Shown here one piece after another: positions 9,057-19,700 of a stretch of 64,000 bases of DNA. A model generated the notes under the pieces. The model was given only the letters and a program-made list of their open reading frames with translations. It was not told the DNA's origin and ran no database searches. Origin of the DNA: Pseudomonas sp. Bout1 (GTDB lineage: Bacteria; Pseudomonadota; Gammaproteobacteria; Pseudomonadales; Pseudomonadaceae); NCBI RefSeq assembly GCF_034314165.1, contig NZ_JAVIWK010000001.1, forward strand, positions 6,959,001 through 7,023,000, given 5' to 3'. The position numbers and the translations under genes were made by a program. The number at the start of each line of letters is the position of its first letter. Position 1 is the first letter of the stretch.

Positions 9057-10469
9057 TCACCAGTTGGTGTGTCCATGGATGTTTGGAAAACCCAGCTTGA
9101 AGGTCGTGATCTTACCCGGGCGGCTATTAACTTCTGCGACTCCCTGATGCAAACTCATGATTGATTTCACAATGGCTAAACCAAGCCCGGTACTTCCTCC
9201 AGCGCGCGAATGATGAGTGTCAACTCGATAAAAGCGATCGAATAAGTGCGGTAGGTGTTGAGGTTCAATACCTGCGCCTCGGTTGGCTACATGTAGCGAG
9301 ACTTCTGTGGCATGGACTTCGATGGTGATTGTGATGGCTTGGCCTACTGGGCAATGGCGGATTGCATTGGACATCAGGTTGGAAATTGCCCGCTGAATCA
9401 TCAACCGATCACCAATGGTCGACCCCCTGCCAGTAACGCTCACGCTGATCTGTTTATCTTCCGCCGACAGTGAAAACAGATTGATGACCTTCAAGGCTTC
9501 ATCCTCCAGAGCAATGGTCTCAAACGGGACCAGCGCAGCGGGATGACTGACCTGTGCCAGGAAAAGCATGTCCGAGACAATCCGGGCTACGCGCCCAAGC
9601 TCTTCGGTGGAGGACTCCAAAACCGCTTTGTACTCCTCGGCCGGCCTCTCCCGGGACAACGTCACCTGGGCTTTGCCCATCAGGTTGGAAATGGGTGCTC
9701 GTAGTTCGTGGGCCAAGTCATCGGAGAACTGCGACAACTGCTGAACATCGCTGTCTAGTCGGTGCAGCATGAAGTTGATGCCATGGGCCAGTTCGCTGAG
9801 CTCCTGCGGCATCTTGACCACCGAGAGTCGATGGCTGAGGTCCTGAGCAGAGATCATGGCGGCCACCTTGCGAAACTCCCGCAGCGGCGCGAGCCCCCGT
9901 TTTACCACTGCCCAGGCACTGAGGCCGATAAGTAGCAGCAGCAACGGCAAGGCCATGATCGTCGAGCTTAGATATGTGCTGAGCAGCGCTTCATCGTTGG
10001 CGCAATCAAGCGACAGCAATACGGCGACATTCGTACCGTTCGGCAAGCGGATCAGTCTGGATGCAGTCAGGAAGTGCCGGCCCTGATCATTGGTGCTTCG
10101 GGAGTACGACACCTTGTCGGTGGCAGCCCCTGCCGCCTTCAACTCCGCCCTGGGGTCCGTCAAGCCAAAGCCTGACTTCAAGAGCGGCGTCCTCATATTT
10201 ATCAGGTCATAAATGGTAAGGTTGAGGTGGTCATGCCCCATCACCTGATCCAGCAAAACGTGCGGTTTAATGTTGATGTCGACAGGTTTTTCATACAGCG
10301 AAAGACTGTGCTCGATTTGCCGCATTTTCTCGCTCAAGTTGTCTTTTGACAGTTTATCTAACTCATGCGTTAGCGCGAGGAACGCAAGAACCGCCAGAAA
10401 TAACACCAACAATGCGCCCATGATACTCACCGCCAAACCCAGCCGCATCGACAGGCTTGCCGACTTCAT
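9057..10469 (-). CDS. czcS: Heavy-metal sensor histidine kinase CzcS (copy 1)
   Basis: 470-residue membrane sensor kinase that detects periplasmic Zn/Cd/Co and phosphorylates CzcR. Two transmembrane segments (about 10-32 and 165-190) flank a periplasmic sensor domain. A HAMP linker is followed by the H-box [13 protein letters not shown], the N-box [11 protein letters not shown] and the G-box [10 protein letters not shown]. Its ATG overlaps the czcR stop by 4 bases (10466-10469), so the pair is translationally coupled. The protein closely resembles copy 2 at 11624, mostly in the cytoplasmic half, while the sensor domains differ, which may mean different ligand preferences. Confidence 0.93.
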   Translation of the reverse strand: MKSASLSMRLGLAVSIMGALLVLFLAVLAFLALTHELDKLSKDNLSEKMRQIEHSLSLYEKPVDINIKPHVLLDQVMGHDHLNLTIYDLINMRTPLLKSGFGLTDPRAELKAAGAATDKVSYSRSTNDQGRHFLTASRLIRLPNGTNVAVLLSLDCANDEALLSTYLSSTIMALPLLLLLIGLSAWAVVKRGLAPLREFRKVAAMISAQDLSHRLSVVKMPQELSELAHGINFMLHRLDSDVQQLSQFSDDLAHELRAPISNLMGKAQVTLSRERPAEEYKAVLESSTEELGRVARIVSDMLFLAQVSHPAALVPFETIALEDEALKVINLFSLSAEDKQISVSVTGRGSTIGDRLMIQRAISNLMSNAIRHCPVGQAITITIEVHATEVSLHVANRGAGIEPQHLPHLFDRFYRVDTHHSRAGGSTGLGLAIVKSIMSLHQGVAEVNSRPGKITTFKLGFPNIHGHTNW

Positions 10470-11140
10470 TCCCGGGCCTCCAGTACATAGCCAACGCCGC
10501 GCAGGGTATGGATTAGCTTCTTGTCAAAAGGATCATCAATCTTGGCCCTCAGGCGGCGGATTGAAACCTCGACCACATTGGTGTCGCAGTCGAAGTTCAT
10601 GTCCCAGACCAATGAAATGATCTGAGTGCGGGAAAGCACCTCACCCGACTGGCGCATCAAAAGGTGCAGCAAAGCAAATTCCTTGGTCGTCAGGTCGATA
10701 CGCTGCTCGCCCCGGAAGGCCCTATGGCGGCCCTGGTCGAGTTCCAGATCGGCGACTTTCAAGACCTCAGGGACGGAAACTTGTTCGCTGCGACGCATTA
10801 AAGTTCGTACCCGGGCCAACAGTTCCGGAAATTCGAATGGCTTGACCAGATAGTCATCGGCACCCAGGTCCAGGCCGCGGATCTTGTCCGCCAGGCGCCC
10901 GCGAGCGGTTAGCATCATGACCCGGGTGTTACTGCTTTGGCGCAGTCGCTCGAGCACACCCCAGCCATCAAGTTGTGGTAGATCGACGTCAAGTATTACC
11001 AAGTCGTAGGTTTGTTGACGCGCAAGGTGAAGTCCATCCGTACCATTCGCCGCGCGGTCTACTATATAGCCGCTTTCAGTCAAACCCTGATGCAGGTATT
11101 CGGCAGTTTTAAGCTCATCCTCAACTACAAGCATTCGCAT
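10466..11140 (-). CDS. czcR: Heavy-metal response regulator CzcR (copy 1)
   Basis: 224-residue OmpR/PhoB-family regulator, first gene of czcR1-czcS1. Receiver: EDE near 8-10, Asp near 51 in VILDVDLP, Lys in [14 protein letters not shown]-binding domain: [24 protein letters not shown] and [13 protein letters not shown]. CzcR proteins activate czcCBA and, in P. aeruginosa, repress oprD. The C-terminal half is almost identical to copy 2 in protein sequence, but codon use is clearly more GC-rich here than in copy 2, so the two did not arise by a recent local duplication. Confidence 0.93.
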   Translation of the reverse strand: MRMLVVEDELKTAEYLHQGLTESGYIVDRAANGTDGLHLARQQTYDLVILDVDLPQLDGWGVLERLRQSSNTRVMMLTARGRLADKIRGLDLGADDYLVKPFEFPELLARVRTLMRRSEQVSVPEVLKVADLELDQGRHRAFRGEQRIDLTTKEFALLHLLMRQSGEVLSRTQIISLVWDMNFDCDTNVVEVSIRRLRAKIDDPFDKKLIHTLRGVGYVLEARE

Positions 11141-11623
11141 GGTAGTGCCGCCCTATGTAATATGAATTGAATAATAAAATTTCGAAGTTTATTTAAGTGC
11201 CCGACTAAGAAATGATGTAGAACTATTCGATCATAAAAATCTCAAAACCGCGCATTGCTCAAGTGATCAGTATCAAGCCTGAAGCTGCTACAGGGTCAAC
11301 AGGAGGAGGACATTTTACGATAAAAGTATTTGCGACTATATGTCGCAGGCATGTTAATGCGCGACTCCCGTACATTTATTTCAGCCAGAAGCCAAGCTCC
11401 GCTCGGCTGATATCTATGGGGAATCGTTTCGAAGTGTTACGGCGCAGATAGTCAATTTAATGCTGCACGCATTTTTTGGGGAGACTGGCAGGATGTACCA
11501 AGGGGAGTTGATCTCGCTTTGCGATTTTTAAGTACCCCGCGCTATCTATGCTCTATGCATTTTCGGATTCGCGTTTTTGGACTATTGTTTATCGTGATTT
11601 TAGTTACGGCTTTACTAAAATCA
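11141..11623. other. Non-coding gap between the two czcRS pairs
   Basis: 483 bp containing the promoter region of czcR1S1 (minus strand). AT-rich stretches lie close to the czcR1 start. I see no credible gene: the only short open frame (11263-11451, plus) has no recognisable domain or ribosome site. Confidence 0.6.
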
Positions 11624-13051
11624 CTACTTTTGTTTTTGGGCTTTTAAGTTGCTTTGTGCATTATATTTTGGAAATGTAAGTTGAAAAACTGTCAGATGGC
11701 CCGGCATACTTTGGACCTCTGCCATTCCCTGGTGCAGGCTCATGATGGATCGGACAATGGCCAACCCTAATCCAGTACCACCTTCAGCTCGTGAGCGACT
11801 GTTATCCACACGATAGAAGCGATCGAAAATGTGAAACAAGTGCTGGTGCTCAATTCCTACCCCAGGATTGCTTATTGATAGGGAGACTTTTTCAGATTGC
11901 GTTTCAATCGCTATAGCAATGGACTGCCCTGCTGGGCAGTGACGAATGGCATTTGATAAAAGATTGGAAATAGCCCGTTGAATCATGAGCCGATCACCTA
12001 AAACTTTACCCCATCCGCTGACAGTTATACCAACGCTCTTTTCCTCAGCCGATAGCGAAAAAAGGTCGATGACTTTTAGGGCTTCATCCTCTAGTAAAAT
12101 GCTTTCAAACGGCACGAGTGCGGCCGGATGACTAACTTGGGCCAAGAAAAGCATGTCTGAAACAATTCTGGTGACTCGTCCTAGTTCCTCGGTGCATGAC
12201 TCTAAAACAGCCTTGTACTCTTTTGCCGGGCGTTCTCGAGAAAGTGTTACCTGAGCTTTCCCCATAAGGTTCGTAATCGGTGACCGCAGCTCATGCGCCA
12301 AGTCATCAGAGAATTGCGATAGTTGTTGAACTCCGCCGTCAAGACGGTGCAGCATGAAGTTTATACCGTGAGCAAGCTCACTGAGTTCTTGGGGCATCTT
12401 GACAACTGAGAGTCGATGACTTAAATCCTGGGCCGACACCATTGCTGCAACTTTCCGGAATTCCCGAAGGGGGGATAAGCCACGTTGCACAATAGCCCAG
12501 GCGCTGATACCAATCAGAATCAGCAACAGTGGAACCGCTACAATGGTCGAACTCAGGTAGGCGCTCAATAGCGTTTCATCATTCGAGCGATCAATAGACA
12601 GTAGGACCGATACGAACTCACCATCCTTTAATTTCATGAGCTTAGAGGCGGTGAGGATGTGGATTCCGGACTCTTCGGCTGGGGAATAGTACGACAGCTT
12701 ATTACTGGCGGCTGTTCCGGCTTGATTCGTAGATACTTCAGGTATATCTGCTCCAAAACTCAGCAGAGGTTCACTCATGTTGTCATCATCAAAGATGGTC
12801 AGGTTAAGATTGTCGTGTCCCAGCACTTGATCTAATAGCACGTGTGGTTTTAAACTCATGTCGCGGGTACTAATATCCATCAGTAGACTGTGCTCAATCT
12901 GACTCATCTTCTTCTCTAAGCTATTTTTTGCGCGCGAATCAAGTTCGTGAGTAAGCGCTAAAAAAGCTAGTATCGCTAAAAGCACTACTAGTACCGCTCC
13001 CATAATGCTAACTGTCAACCCCAGCCGCATCGATAGGCTGACCGGTTTCAT
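11624..13051 (-). CDS. czcS: Heavy-metal sensor histidine kinase CzcS (copy 2)
   Basis: 475-residue sensor kinase with the same plan as copy 1: two transmembrane segments, HAMP, H-box DLAHELRSPITNL, N-box [14 protein letters not shown]-box [10 protein letters not shown]. Its start overlaps the czcR2 stop by 4 bases. It lies divergent from czcCBA and is the likely cognate sensor for that operon. The DNA is more AT-rich than copy 1 despite near-identical cytoplasmic protein segments, pointing to different donors or long separate histories. The periplasmic domain differs most from copy 1. Confidence 0.93.
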   Translation of the reverse strand: MKPVSLSMRLGLTVSIMGAVLVVLLAILAFLALTHELDSRAKNSLEKKMSQIEHSLLMDISTRDMSLKPHVLLDQVLGHDNLNLTIFDDDNMSEPLLSFGADIPEVSTNQAGTAASNKLSYYSPAEESGIHILTASKLMKLKDGEFVSVLLSIDRSNDETLLSAYLSSTIVAVPLLLILIGISAWAIVQRGLSPLREFRKVAAMVSAQDLSHRLSVVKMPQELSELAHGINFMLHRLDGGVQQLSQFSDDLAHELRSPITNLMGKAQVTLSRERPAKEYKAVLESCTEELGRVTRIVSDMLFLAQVSHPAALVPFESILLEDEALKVIDLFSLSAEEKSVGITVSGWGKVLGDRLMIQRAISNLLSNAIRHCPAGQSIAIAIETQSEKVSLSISNPGVGIEHQHLFHIFDRFYRVDNSRSRAEGGTGLGLAIVRSIMSLHQGMAEVQSMPGHLTVFQLTFPKYNAQSNLKAQKQK

Positions 13052-13722
13052 TTCCTCGCCTCCAATACATAGCCTACGCCACGAAGGGTATGTATTAATT
13101 TTGTTTCAAATGGATCATCTATTTTTGCTCTCAATCTTCGTATCGAAACTTCGACAACGTTTGTGTCGCAGTCAAAGTTCATATCCCACACTAAAGAGAT
13201 AATTTGAGTGCGAGATAACACCTCTCCTGATTGACGCATCAACAGATGAAGCAGCGCGAACTCCTTTGTCGTCAGATCTATGCGTTGCTTTCCGCGAAAT
13301 GCGCGATGTCTGCCTTGATCAAGTTCAAGGTCAGCGACTTTTAATACCTCTGGAACTGGAATATGTTCGCTGCGACGCATTAAAGTGCGTACTCTTGCAA
13401 GCAACTCAGGGAATTCAAATGGCTTGACCAGGTAATCATCGGCTCCCAAATCCAATCCTTTGATTTTGTCTGCCAGACGCCCTCTTGCAGTCAGCATCAT
13501 TACCCGAGTGCTACTAGTCTGCCGAATATTTTCAAGAACGTCCCAACCGTCAATTTCAGGTAGATTTACGTCTAGTATTACCAGATCATAAGCTTGCTGA
13601 CGTGCTAGATGGAGTCCATCAGCCCCGGTCGATGCGCAGTCTACAATATAGCCACTTTCAGTCAGGCCTTGATGTAAGTACTCAGCAGTCTTCAGCTCGT
13701 CCTCTATCACAAGGATTCGCAT
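13048..13722 (-). CDS. czcR: Heavy-metal response regulator CzcR (copy 2)
   Basis: 224-residue OmpR/PhoB-family activator. It has EDE near 8-10, the phospho-acceptor in [24 protein letters not shown], and the same winged-helix C-terminus as copy 1. It is transcribed divergently from czcC, whose promoter box lies 282 bp from its start, the usual layout for a regulator of the czc efflux operon. Because copy 1, copy 2 and the diverged regulator at 7720 share nearly the same recognition domain, cross-control of all Czc boxes in this window is likely (inference). Confidence 0.93.
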   Translation of the reverse strand: MRILVIEDELKTAEYLHQGLTESGYIVDCASTGADGLHLARQQAYDLVILDVNLPEIDGWDVLENIRQTSSTRVMMLTARGRLADKIKGLDLGADDYLVKPFEFPELLARVRTLMRRSEHIPVPEVLKVADLELDQGRHRAFRGKQRIDLTTKEFALLHLLMRQSGEVLSRTQIISLVWDMNFDCDTNVVEVSIRRLRAKIDDPFETKLIHTLRGVGYVLEARK

Positions 13723-14003
13723 AGGATTTCACCCTCTGGTAAATGTATCGGAATGATTGGATGCTCGTTAAACATGGTTTAAGGGCTTTATTAATCTGTA
13801 TAAACGTTTCGATTCTGGCTACATCTTTAATTTTCTTCGCAATATGGTCTTTTTAAAGCTTTGCAAGGTTCGTCATGTTTCCTTGACCTCCTAAAGTACT
13901 AGGTTCGGCTTCCCTTTTTTTGTTTCGGGTTGTTTCTTGGCGCGAGCACTTGTTGACTTCATCCTAATGCATTAATTGAGGTTTTTCCGCTGGATAACGT
14001 ATT

Positions 14004-14031
14004 TGTAATTTTTCAGTCACCTTGTTGATAG
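14004..14031 (+). promoter_or_regulatory. Czc box upstream of czcCBA
   Basis: TGTAAT, eight bases, CACC, then TTGTTGATAG. It is in the 365-bp divergent region between czcR2 and czcC, about 57 bp before the czcC start. It aligns base for base in length with boxes at 7342 (minus) and 19956 (plus). CzcR is the likely binder, by position; this is inference. Confidence 0.65.
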
Positions 14032-14087
14032 GTGCGGAGAATTACATTTGCCTCATGGGAAATTTTTTGTTTTAAAGGTTTTAAGGA

Positions 14088-15374
14088 ATGATGGAATTAC
14101 TTCGGTGTAGAAAGTTGATTGCTCACCCAATCACGCATAAGACCATGCTAAGAGCAGGTCTCATTTCGATCCTTGCGCTTTTGACTAGTCCTTTGTTTGC
14201 GGCGACCGCTCAAATGCTCACAATGGATCAGGCGCTTGAAACCGCTTTTGCCAATAACCCTGATCTGGCGGCCGCTCAATGGGAGACTGGTATTGCTCAG
14301 GGAGAGCGACAGCAGGCAGGGTTGATCCCTAACCCTGAGGTTTCCTGGGAGGCTGAAGATACTCGGCGAAACTCGCGCACTACGACGGTAATGATCAACC
14401 AGCCGATCGAGCTTGGCGGTAAGCGCGGGGCTAGGATCGAGGTGGCCAGTCGAGCTCAAGACGCGGCCGGGATTGAATTGGACCGCAGACGCAATGTTCT
14501 GCGTGCCGATGTCATTCAGGCGTTTTACAGCTCCTCGACGGCTCAGCAAAGGCTGCTGTTATCACGTCAATCACTTGAGCTCGCCGAGCGCGGTTTGCGT
14601 GTAGCTCAAGGTCGCATCAAGAGTGGTAAATCCTCACCCGTTGAAGGTACTCGCGCAGAGGTTCAGCTATCAGAAGTGCGTCTGGAGCTGAGGCGGGCTG
14701 AGCGGGATGAGGCCAGTGCCTACCAGCGACTCGCTCAGGTCATGGGCGCGCCTTTGCCTGCATTCGTGTCTGTGGGTGATCCAGGCCGGTCGATGCCAAC
14801 CGTACCGGATTCGTCACTGCTGCTTAATCGCATAGGTGAAACCGCGGAACTACGATTGGCAAAACTGCAAATAGATCAGCGGGAAGCCTCCCTTGGCCTG
14901 GAGAAGGCTAAGCGAATTCCCGACCTCACCGTGAGTATCGGGAGCCAATACGACGAGCGCGAGCGCGAGCGGGTGAATGTCGTGGGGCTGTCTATGCCCA
15001 TCCCATTGTTTAACCGTAACCAGGGCAACGTACTAGCCGCTGCCCGCCGTACCGATCAAGCCCGCGACCTTCGTAACGCCAGTGAGTTACGCCTGCGCAC
15101 AGAAATCCAGACCACCCTGGATCAGTGGATGACGGCTAACACTGAAGTCGCGTCGTTCAATCAAACCATCCTGCCTGCCGCGAAAAGTGCCGTCGACACC
15201 GCTACCCGAGGTTTCGAAATGGGCAAGTTTAACTTCCTCGACGTACTCGATGCTCAGCGCACCTTGATTAGCGCCCGCACGCAATACATCCAGGCTATCG
15301 CCGAGGCGACAGACGCCTGGGTGCGCATCGAGCGAATTTTCGGAGATGTCGCCCTTCTCACTCGCACTCCGTGA
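14088..15374 (+). CDS. czcC: Outer-membrane factor CzcC of the CzcCBA efflux system
   Basis: TolC-like outer-membrane channel, up to 428 residues, the exit duct for Zn/Cd/Co expelled by CzcA. It has a hydrophobic signal segment ending near SPLFAATA. Two OEP repeats follow, beginning LTMDQALETAFANNPDL and, in the second half, LGLEKAKRIPDLTVSIGSQ. Start choice is uncertain: two adjacent ATGs at 14088 and 14091 sit directly on an AAGGA with too little spacing, and the ATG at 14145 begins exactly at the signal peptide but lacks a clear ribosome site. First gene of czcCBA, 87 bp before czcB. Confidence 0.92.
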   Translation: MMELLRCRKLIAHPITHKTMLRAGLISILALLTSPLFAATAQMLTMDQALETAFANNPDLAAAQWETGIAQGERQQAGLIPNPEVSWEAEDTRRNSRTTTVMINQPIELGGKRGARIEVASRAQDAAGIELDRRRNVLRADVIQAFYSSSTAQQRLLLSRQSLELAERGLRVAQGRIKSGKSSPVEGTRAEVQLSEVRLELRRAERDEASAYQRLAQVMGAPLPAFVSVGDPGRSMPTVPDSSLLLNRIGETAELRLAKLQIDQREASLGLEKAKRIPDLTVSIGSQYDERERERVNVVGLSMPIPLFNRNQGNVLAAARRTDQARDLRNASELRLRTEIQTTLDQWMTANTEVASFNQTILPAAKSAVDTATRGFEMGKFNFLDVLDAQRTLISARTQYIQAIAEATDAWVRIERIFGDVALLTRTP

Positions 15375-15461
15375 ATTTCATATAACGCTTTTTTACCGCT
15401 GCTCAGCATCGCAATACCACGGTAATCCGTGACTGCCGACTGGGCTGCGCAGGGAGTTTCC

Positions 15462-16691
15462 ATGGATAAAAAACTAATTCTCGTCACTGCACTGACCTTG
15501 ACGGTGGGTATAGGCATCGGCTCGTTGTGGATGGGCAGCCCATCGGTGCCCTCAGCCGAGGCTCAGGCTCAGGCTCAGGAGGGCAAAGGCCATGACGATC
15601 ACGGCGATGAAACTACTGGCAAAAAATCGGCCGAGGGCGAACACGCCGAAGGCGAAGCGGAAGAAGGTCACTTGACTCTGAGCGAAGAGCAGATCAGCTC
15701 AGCCGGCATCCAGTTGGTCGAAGCCAAGGCGCAGAGTATTAGCCTTTCATTGCCCTTTCCTGGAGAAATCCGTTTTGATGAAGACCGCACTGCGCATGTG
15801 GTGCCCCGCGTACCCGGTGTCGTTGAGTCGGTCCATGTCAATCTTGGTCAGCCGGTGAAAAAAGGCCAGTTGCTGGCCGTGATCGCCAGCCAACAAATTT
15901 CTGATCAACGTAGTGAACAAGCCGCGGCGCAACGTCGTCTTGAGTTGGCCCGTACTACCTACGAGCGAGAGCAACAGTTATGGCAGGACAAAATCTCTGC
16001 CGAACAGGATTTCCTGCAAGCCCGCCAGGCTTTGCAAGAAGCCGAAATCGCCCTCAGCAATGCTCGACAAAAAATCAGCGTACTCAGTGGCAGCTCGGTC
16101 ACCAGCGGGGGTAACCGATATGAATTGCGTGCGCCGTTTGACGGGGTTGTCGTTGAGAAACACTTGGGCCTCGGTGAGGTTGTCAGCGAAACCACTAATG
16201 CCTTCACCCTCTCCGACTTGTCGCGTGTGTGGGTGACCTTTGGTGTCTCGCCAAAGGATTTAAACAAGGTACTGGTGGGCAAGTCGGTCACGGTCAGTGC
16301 GTCGGAACTGAATGCCGAAGTCACTGGAACCGTGGCCTATGTCGGCAGTTTGTTGGGCGAGCAAACTCGTACAGCCACGGTCCGCGTGACCTTGGCCAAT
16401 CCACAAGGTGCATGGCGTCCCGGGCTATTCGTGACCGTGCAGGTTGACACTGATACTCGGCAAACAAAGGTCGCAGTACCAGAAGCGGCTATCCAGACAG
16501 TCGAGGACAAGCAAACTGTTTTCGTTCGAACGGACAACGGGTTTAAAGCTCAGCCAGTGGAGACAGGTGGCCGTTCGGCGGGTCTGGTCGAGATCACGGA
16601 GGGCCTGGAGCCCGGTGTTCAAGTCGCCGCTGCCGGCAGTTTCATTCTGAAATCAGAACTGGGTAAAGCCTCGGCTGAACACGCCCACTGA
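15462..16691 (+). CDS. czcB: Periplasmic adaptor CzcB of the CzcCBA efflux system
   Basis: 409-residue membrane-fusion protein linking CzcA to CzcC. It has an N-terminal membrane anchor, then a His/Asp/Glu-rich metal-binding stretch (GHDDHGDETT ... EGEHAEGEAEEGH, about 45-75). The lipoyl/barrel-sandwich halves flank a coiled-coil hairpin (RSEQAAAQRRLELARTTYEREQ), followed by beta-barrel and membrane-proximal domains. The ATG at 15462 follows AGGGAG by 7 bases and opens with MDKKLIL; an in-frame ATG or GTG further upstream is not needed. Confidence 0.93.
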   Translation: MDKKLILVTALTLTVGIGIGSLWMGSPSVPSAEAQAQAQEGKGHDDHGDETTGKKSAEGEHAEGEAEEGHLTLSEEQISSAGIQLVEAKAQSISLSLPFPGEIRFDEDRTAHVVPRVPGVVESVHVNLGQPVKKGQLLAVIASQQISDQRSEQAAAQRRLELARTTYEREQQLWQDKISAEQDFLQARQALQEAEIALSNARQKISVLSGSSVTSGGNRYELRAPFDGVVVEKHLGLGEVVSETTNAFTLSDLSRVWVTFGVSPKDLNKVLVGKSVTVSASELNAEVTGTVAYVGSLLGEQTRTATVRVTLANPQGAWRPGLFVTVQVDTDTRQTKVAVPEAAIQTVEDKQTVFVRTDNGFKAQPVETGGRSAGLVEITEGLEPGVQVAAAGSFILKSELGKASAEHAH

Positions 16692-16717
16692 TCCGCCACT
16701 TCCACGAGAAGGTTCTC

Positions 16718-19700
16718 ATGTTCGAACGCCTGATCCAATTTGCCATCGAGCAGCGCATCATCGTGCTGCTCGCGGTTCTCCTCATGGCCGGCCTCGGTAT
16801 AGCCAGCTACCAGAAGCTGCCGATCGACGCCGTTCCCGATATCACCAACGTCCAGGTGCAAATCAACACAGGGGCAGCAGGTTTTTCACCACTGGAAACC
16901 GAGCAGCGCATCACGTTTCCCATCGAAACTGCAATGGCTGGTTTGCCGGCTCTAGAACAAACTCGCTCGCTGTCACGCTCGGGTTTGTCGCAAGTCACAG
17001 TGATCTTCAAGGAAGGCACTGACCTGTTCTTCGCCCGACAATTGGTCAACGAACGGTTGCAGGTGGCCAAGGAGCAACTACCCGAGGGGGTGGAAGCCGT
17101 CATGGGGCCGATCTCAACCGGTCTGGGTGAAATTTTCCTGTGGACGGTCGAGGCTGAAGAAGGTGCCGTCAAGGAGGACGGCAGTCCCTATACGCCGACC
17201 GACCTGAGGGTGATCCAAGACTGGATCATCAAGCCTCAGCTGCGCAATGTTCCCGGGGTCGCCGAAATCAATACCATTGGCGGGTTCGCCAAGGAGTACC
17301 AGATTGCACCCGATCCAAAACGCTTGGCGGCTTACAAGCTTACGCTGACTGACCTTGTTACAGCGCTGGAGCGCAACAACGCCAACGTCGGTGCCGGTTA
17401 TATCGAGCACAGTGGCGAACAGTTACTGATTCGCGCACCTGGCCAAGTAGCGACCACCGAAGATATCGCCAATATCGTCATGGCCAACGTCGACGGTACG
17501 CCCATCCGTGTCAAGAACGTCGCAACCGTGGACATCGGCCGTGAATTGCGCACGGGGGCAGCGACCGAAAACGGTCGTGAAGTGGTGCTCGGCACAGTGT
17601 TCATGCTGATCGGTGAGAATAGCCGCACCGTGGCCCAAGCCGTTGCTAGCAAGCTTGAGCAAATCAACCGCTCACTGCCAAAAGGGGTGGTGGCAGTCAC
17701 CGTCTATGACCGTACCAATTTGGTGGACAAGGCAATTGCCACCGTTAAGAAGAACTTGATTGAAGGTGCGATCCTGGTGATCGCGATTCTGTTCCTGTTC
17801 CTTGGCAACATTCGCGCGGCTCTGATTACTGCCATGGTGATCCCGCTCGCGATGCTATTCACATTCACTGGCATGTTTACCAACAAGGTCAGCGCCAACC
17901 TGATGAGCCTCGGAGCGTTGGACTTTGGCATCATCGTTGATGGCGCGGTGGTCATTGTCGAAAACGCCATCCGTCGTCTGGCCCATGCACAGCAACACCA
18001 CGGACGCATCCTCACCCGCTCCGAACGCTTTCACGAAGTGTTCGCGGCGGCCAAGGAAGCACGCCGACCGCTGATTTTCGGCCAGTTGATCATCATGGTC
18101 GTGTACCTACCGATTTTTGCCCTCACCGGCGTCGAAGGAAAAATGTTTCACCCGATGGCGTTTACTGTGGTGATTGCCTTGCTCGGCGCGATGCTGTTGT
18201 CGGTGACCTTTGTCCCGGCGGCGATTGCGATGTTCGTCACCGGTAAGGTCAAGGAAGAAGAGAACTTCATCATGCGTGGCGCCCGTCGGGTGTATGCGCC
18301 AGCGCTAGAATGGGTCATGGGCCATCGATCAATGGCATTCGCCATAGCACTAGCCGTTATCGCGGTGTGCGGTGTGGTCGCCAGTCGAATGGGCAGCGAG
18401 TTTGTGCCGAGCCTCAGTGAAGGGGATTTCGCGTTGCAAGCACTGCGTGTACCAGGTACCAGCCTGACGCAATCGGTAGAAATGCAGCAACGTCTGGAAA
18501 GACTTGTGTTAGCAAAGGTACCGGAGGTCAAGCGGATGTTTGCTCGTACTGGTACAGCAGAAATTGCCTCAGACCCAATGCCACCAAACATCTCTGACAG
18601 CTACGTGATGCTCAAGCCGAAGAATCAATGGCCTGATCCGAATAAATCCAGAGAGGCGTTGGTAGCTGATATCCAAAAAGCTGCAGCCGGAATGCCCGGA
18701 AGCAACTATGAGCTTTCTCAGCCTATTCAATTGCGTTTTAACGAGCTGATTTCAGGCGTGCGCAGTGATGTGGCGGTCAAGGTCTTCGGTGATGACATGG
18801 CGGTGCTTAACAGCACCGCTGCAAAAATTGCCGCGTCCATGCAGAAGATCAATGGTGCCTCCGAGGTCAAAGTCGAGCAAACGTCGGGACTGCCGGTACT
18901 GACCATCAACATCGATCGTGACAAAGCCGCCCGTTACGGACTGAACGTTGGCGACGTACAAGACACCATTGCGGTGGCGGTCGGTGGTCGTCAAGCCGGT
19001 ACGATGTATGAGGGAGACCGCCGATTCGACATGGTGGTGCGTTTATCCGACGCCATGCGTAAGGATCTCGAGGGATTGTCCACACTGCTAATCCCGGTAC
19101 CGGCGCTGCTTAACACCAATGCCGATCAGATCGGGTTTATTGCTCTTTCAGAGGTGGCTAGCCTCGATCTAGTGTTGGGACCTAACCAGGTCAGTCGTGA
19201 AAACGGCAAACGTCTGGTGATCGTCAGCGCCAACGTGCGTGGGCGTGATATCGGCTCATTTGTACAGGAGGCCAGTAGCGCCATTGATAAAGAAGTGCAG
19301 ATCCCGGCCGGTTACTGGACCAACTGGGGAGGACAGTTCGAGCAGCTCCAATCCGCTGCCAAGCGACTACAGATTGTAGTCCCGGTGGCCCTGCTCTTGG
19401 TGTTCGCACTCTTGTTCATGATGTTCAACAACCTCAAGGATGGCCTATTGGTGTTCACCGGTATTCCATTCGCGTTGACGGGGGGAGTCATGGCTTTATG
19501 GCTCCGAGACATACCGCTGTCGATCTCGGCAGGTGTTGGTTTCATCGCGTTGTCGGGCGTGGCGGTGCTGAATGGTCTGGTGATGATTGCGTTCATCCGC
19601 AATCTTCGGGAGGAAGGACATTCGTTGAGTTCCGCAATCAATGAAGGGGCTCTTACCCGGTTGCGCCCAGTGTTGATGACAGCTCTGGTGGCCTCTCTTG

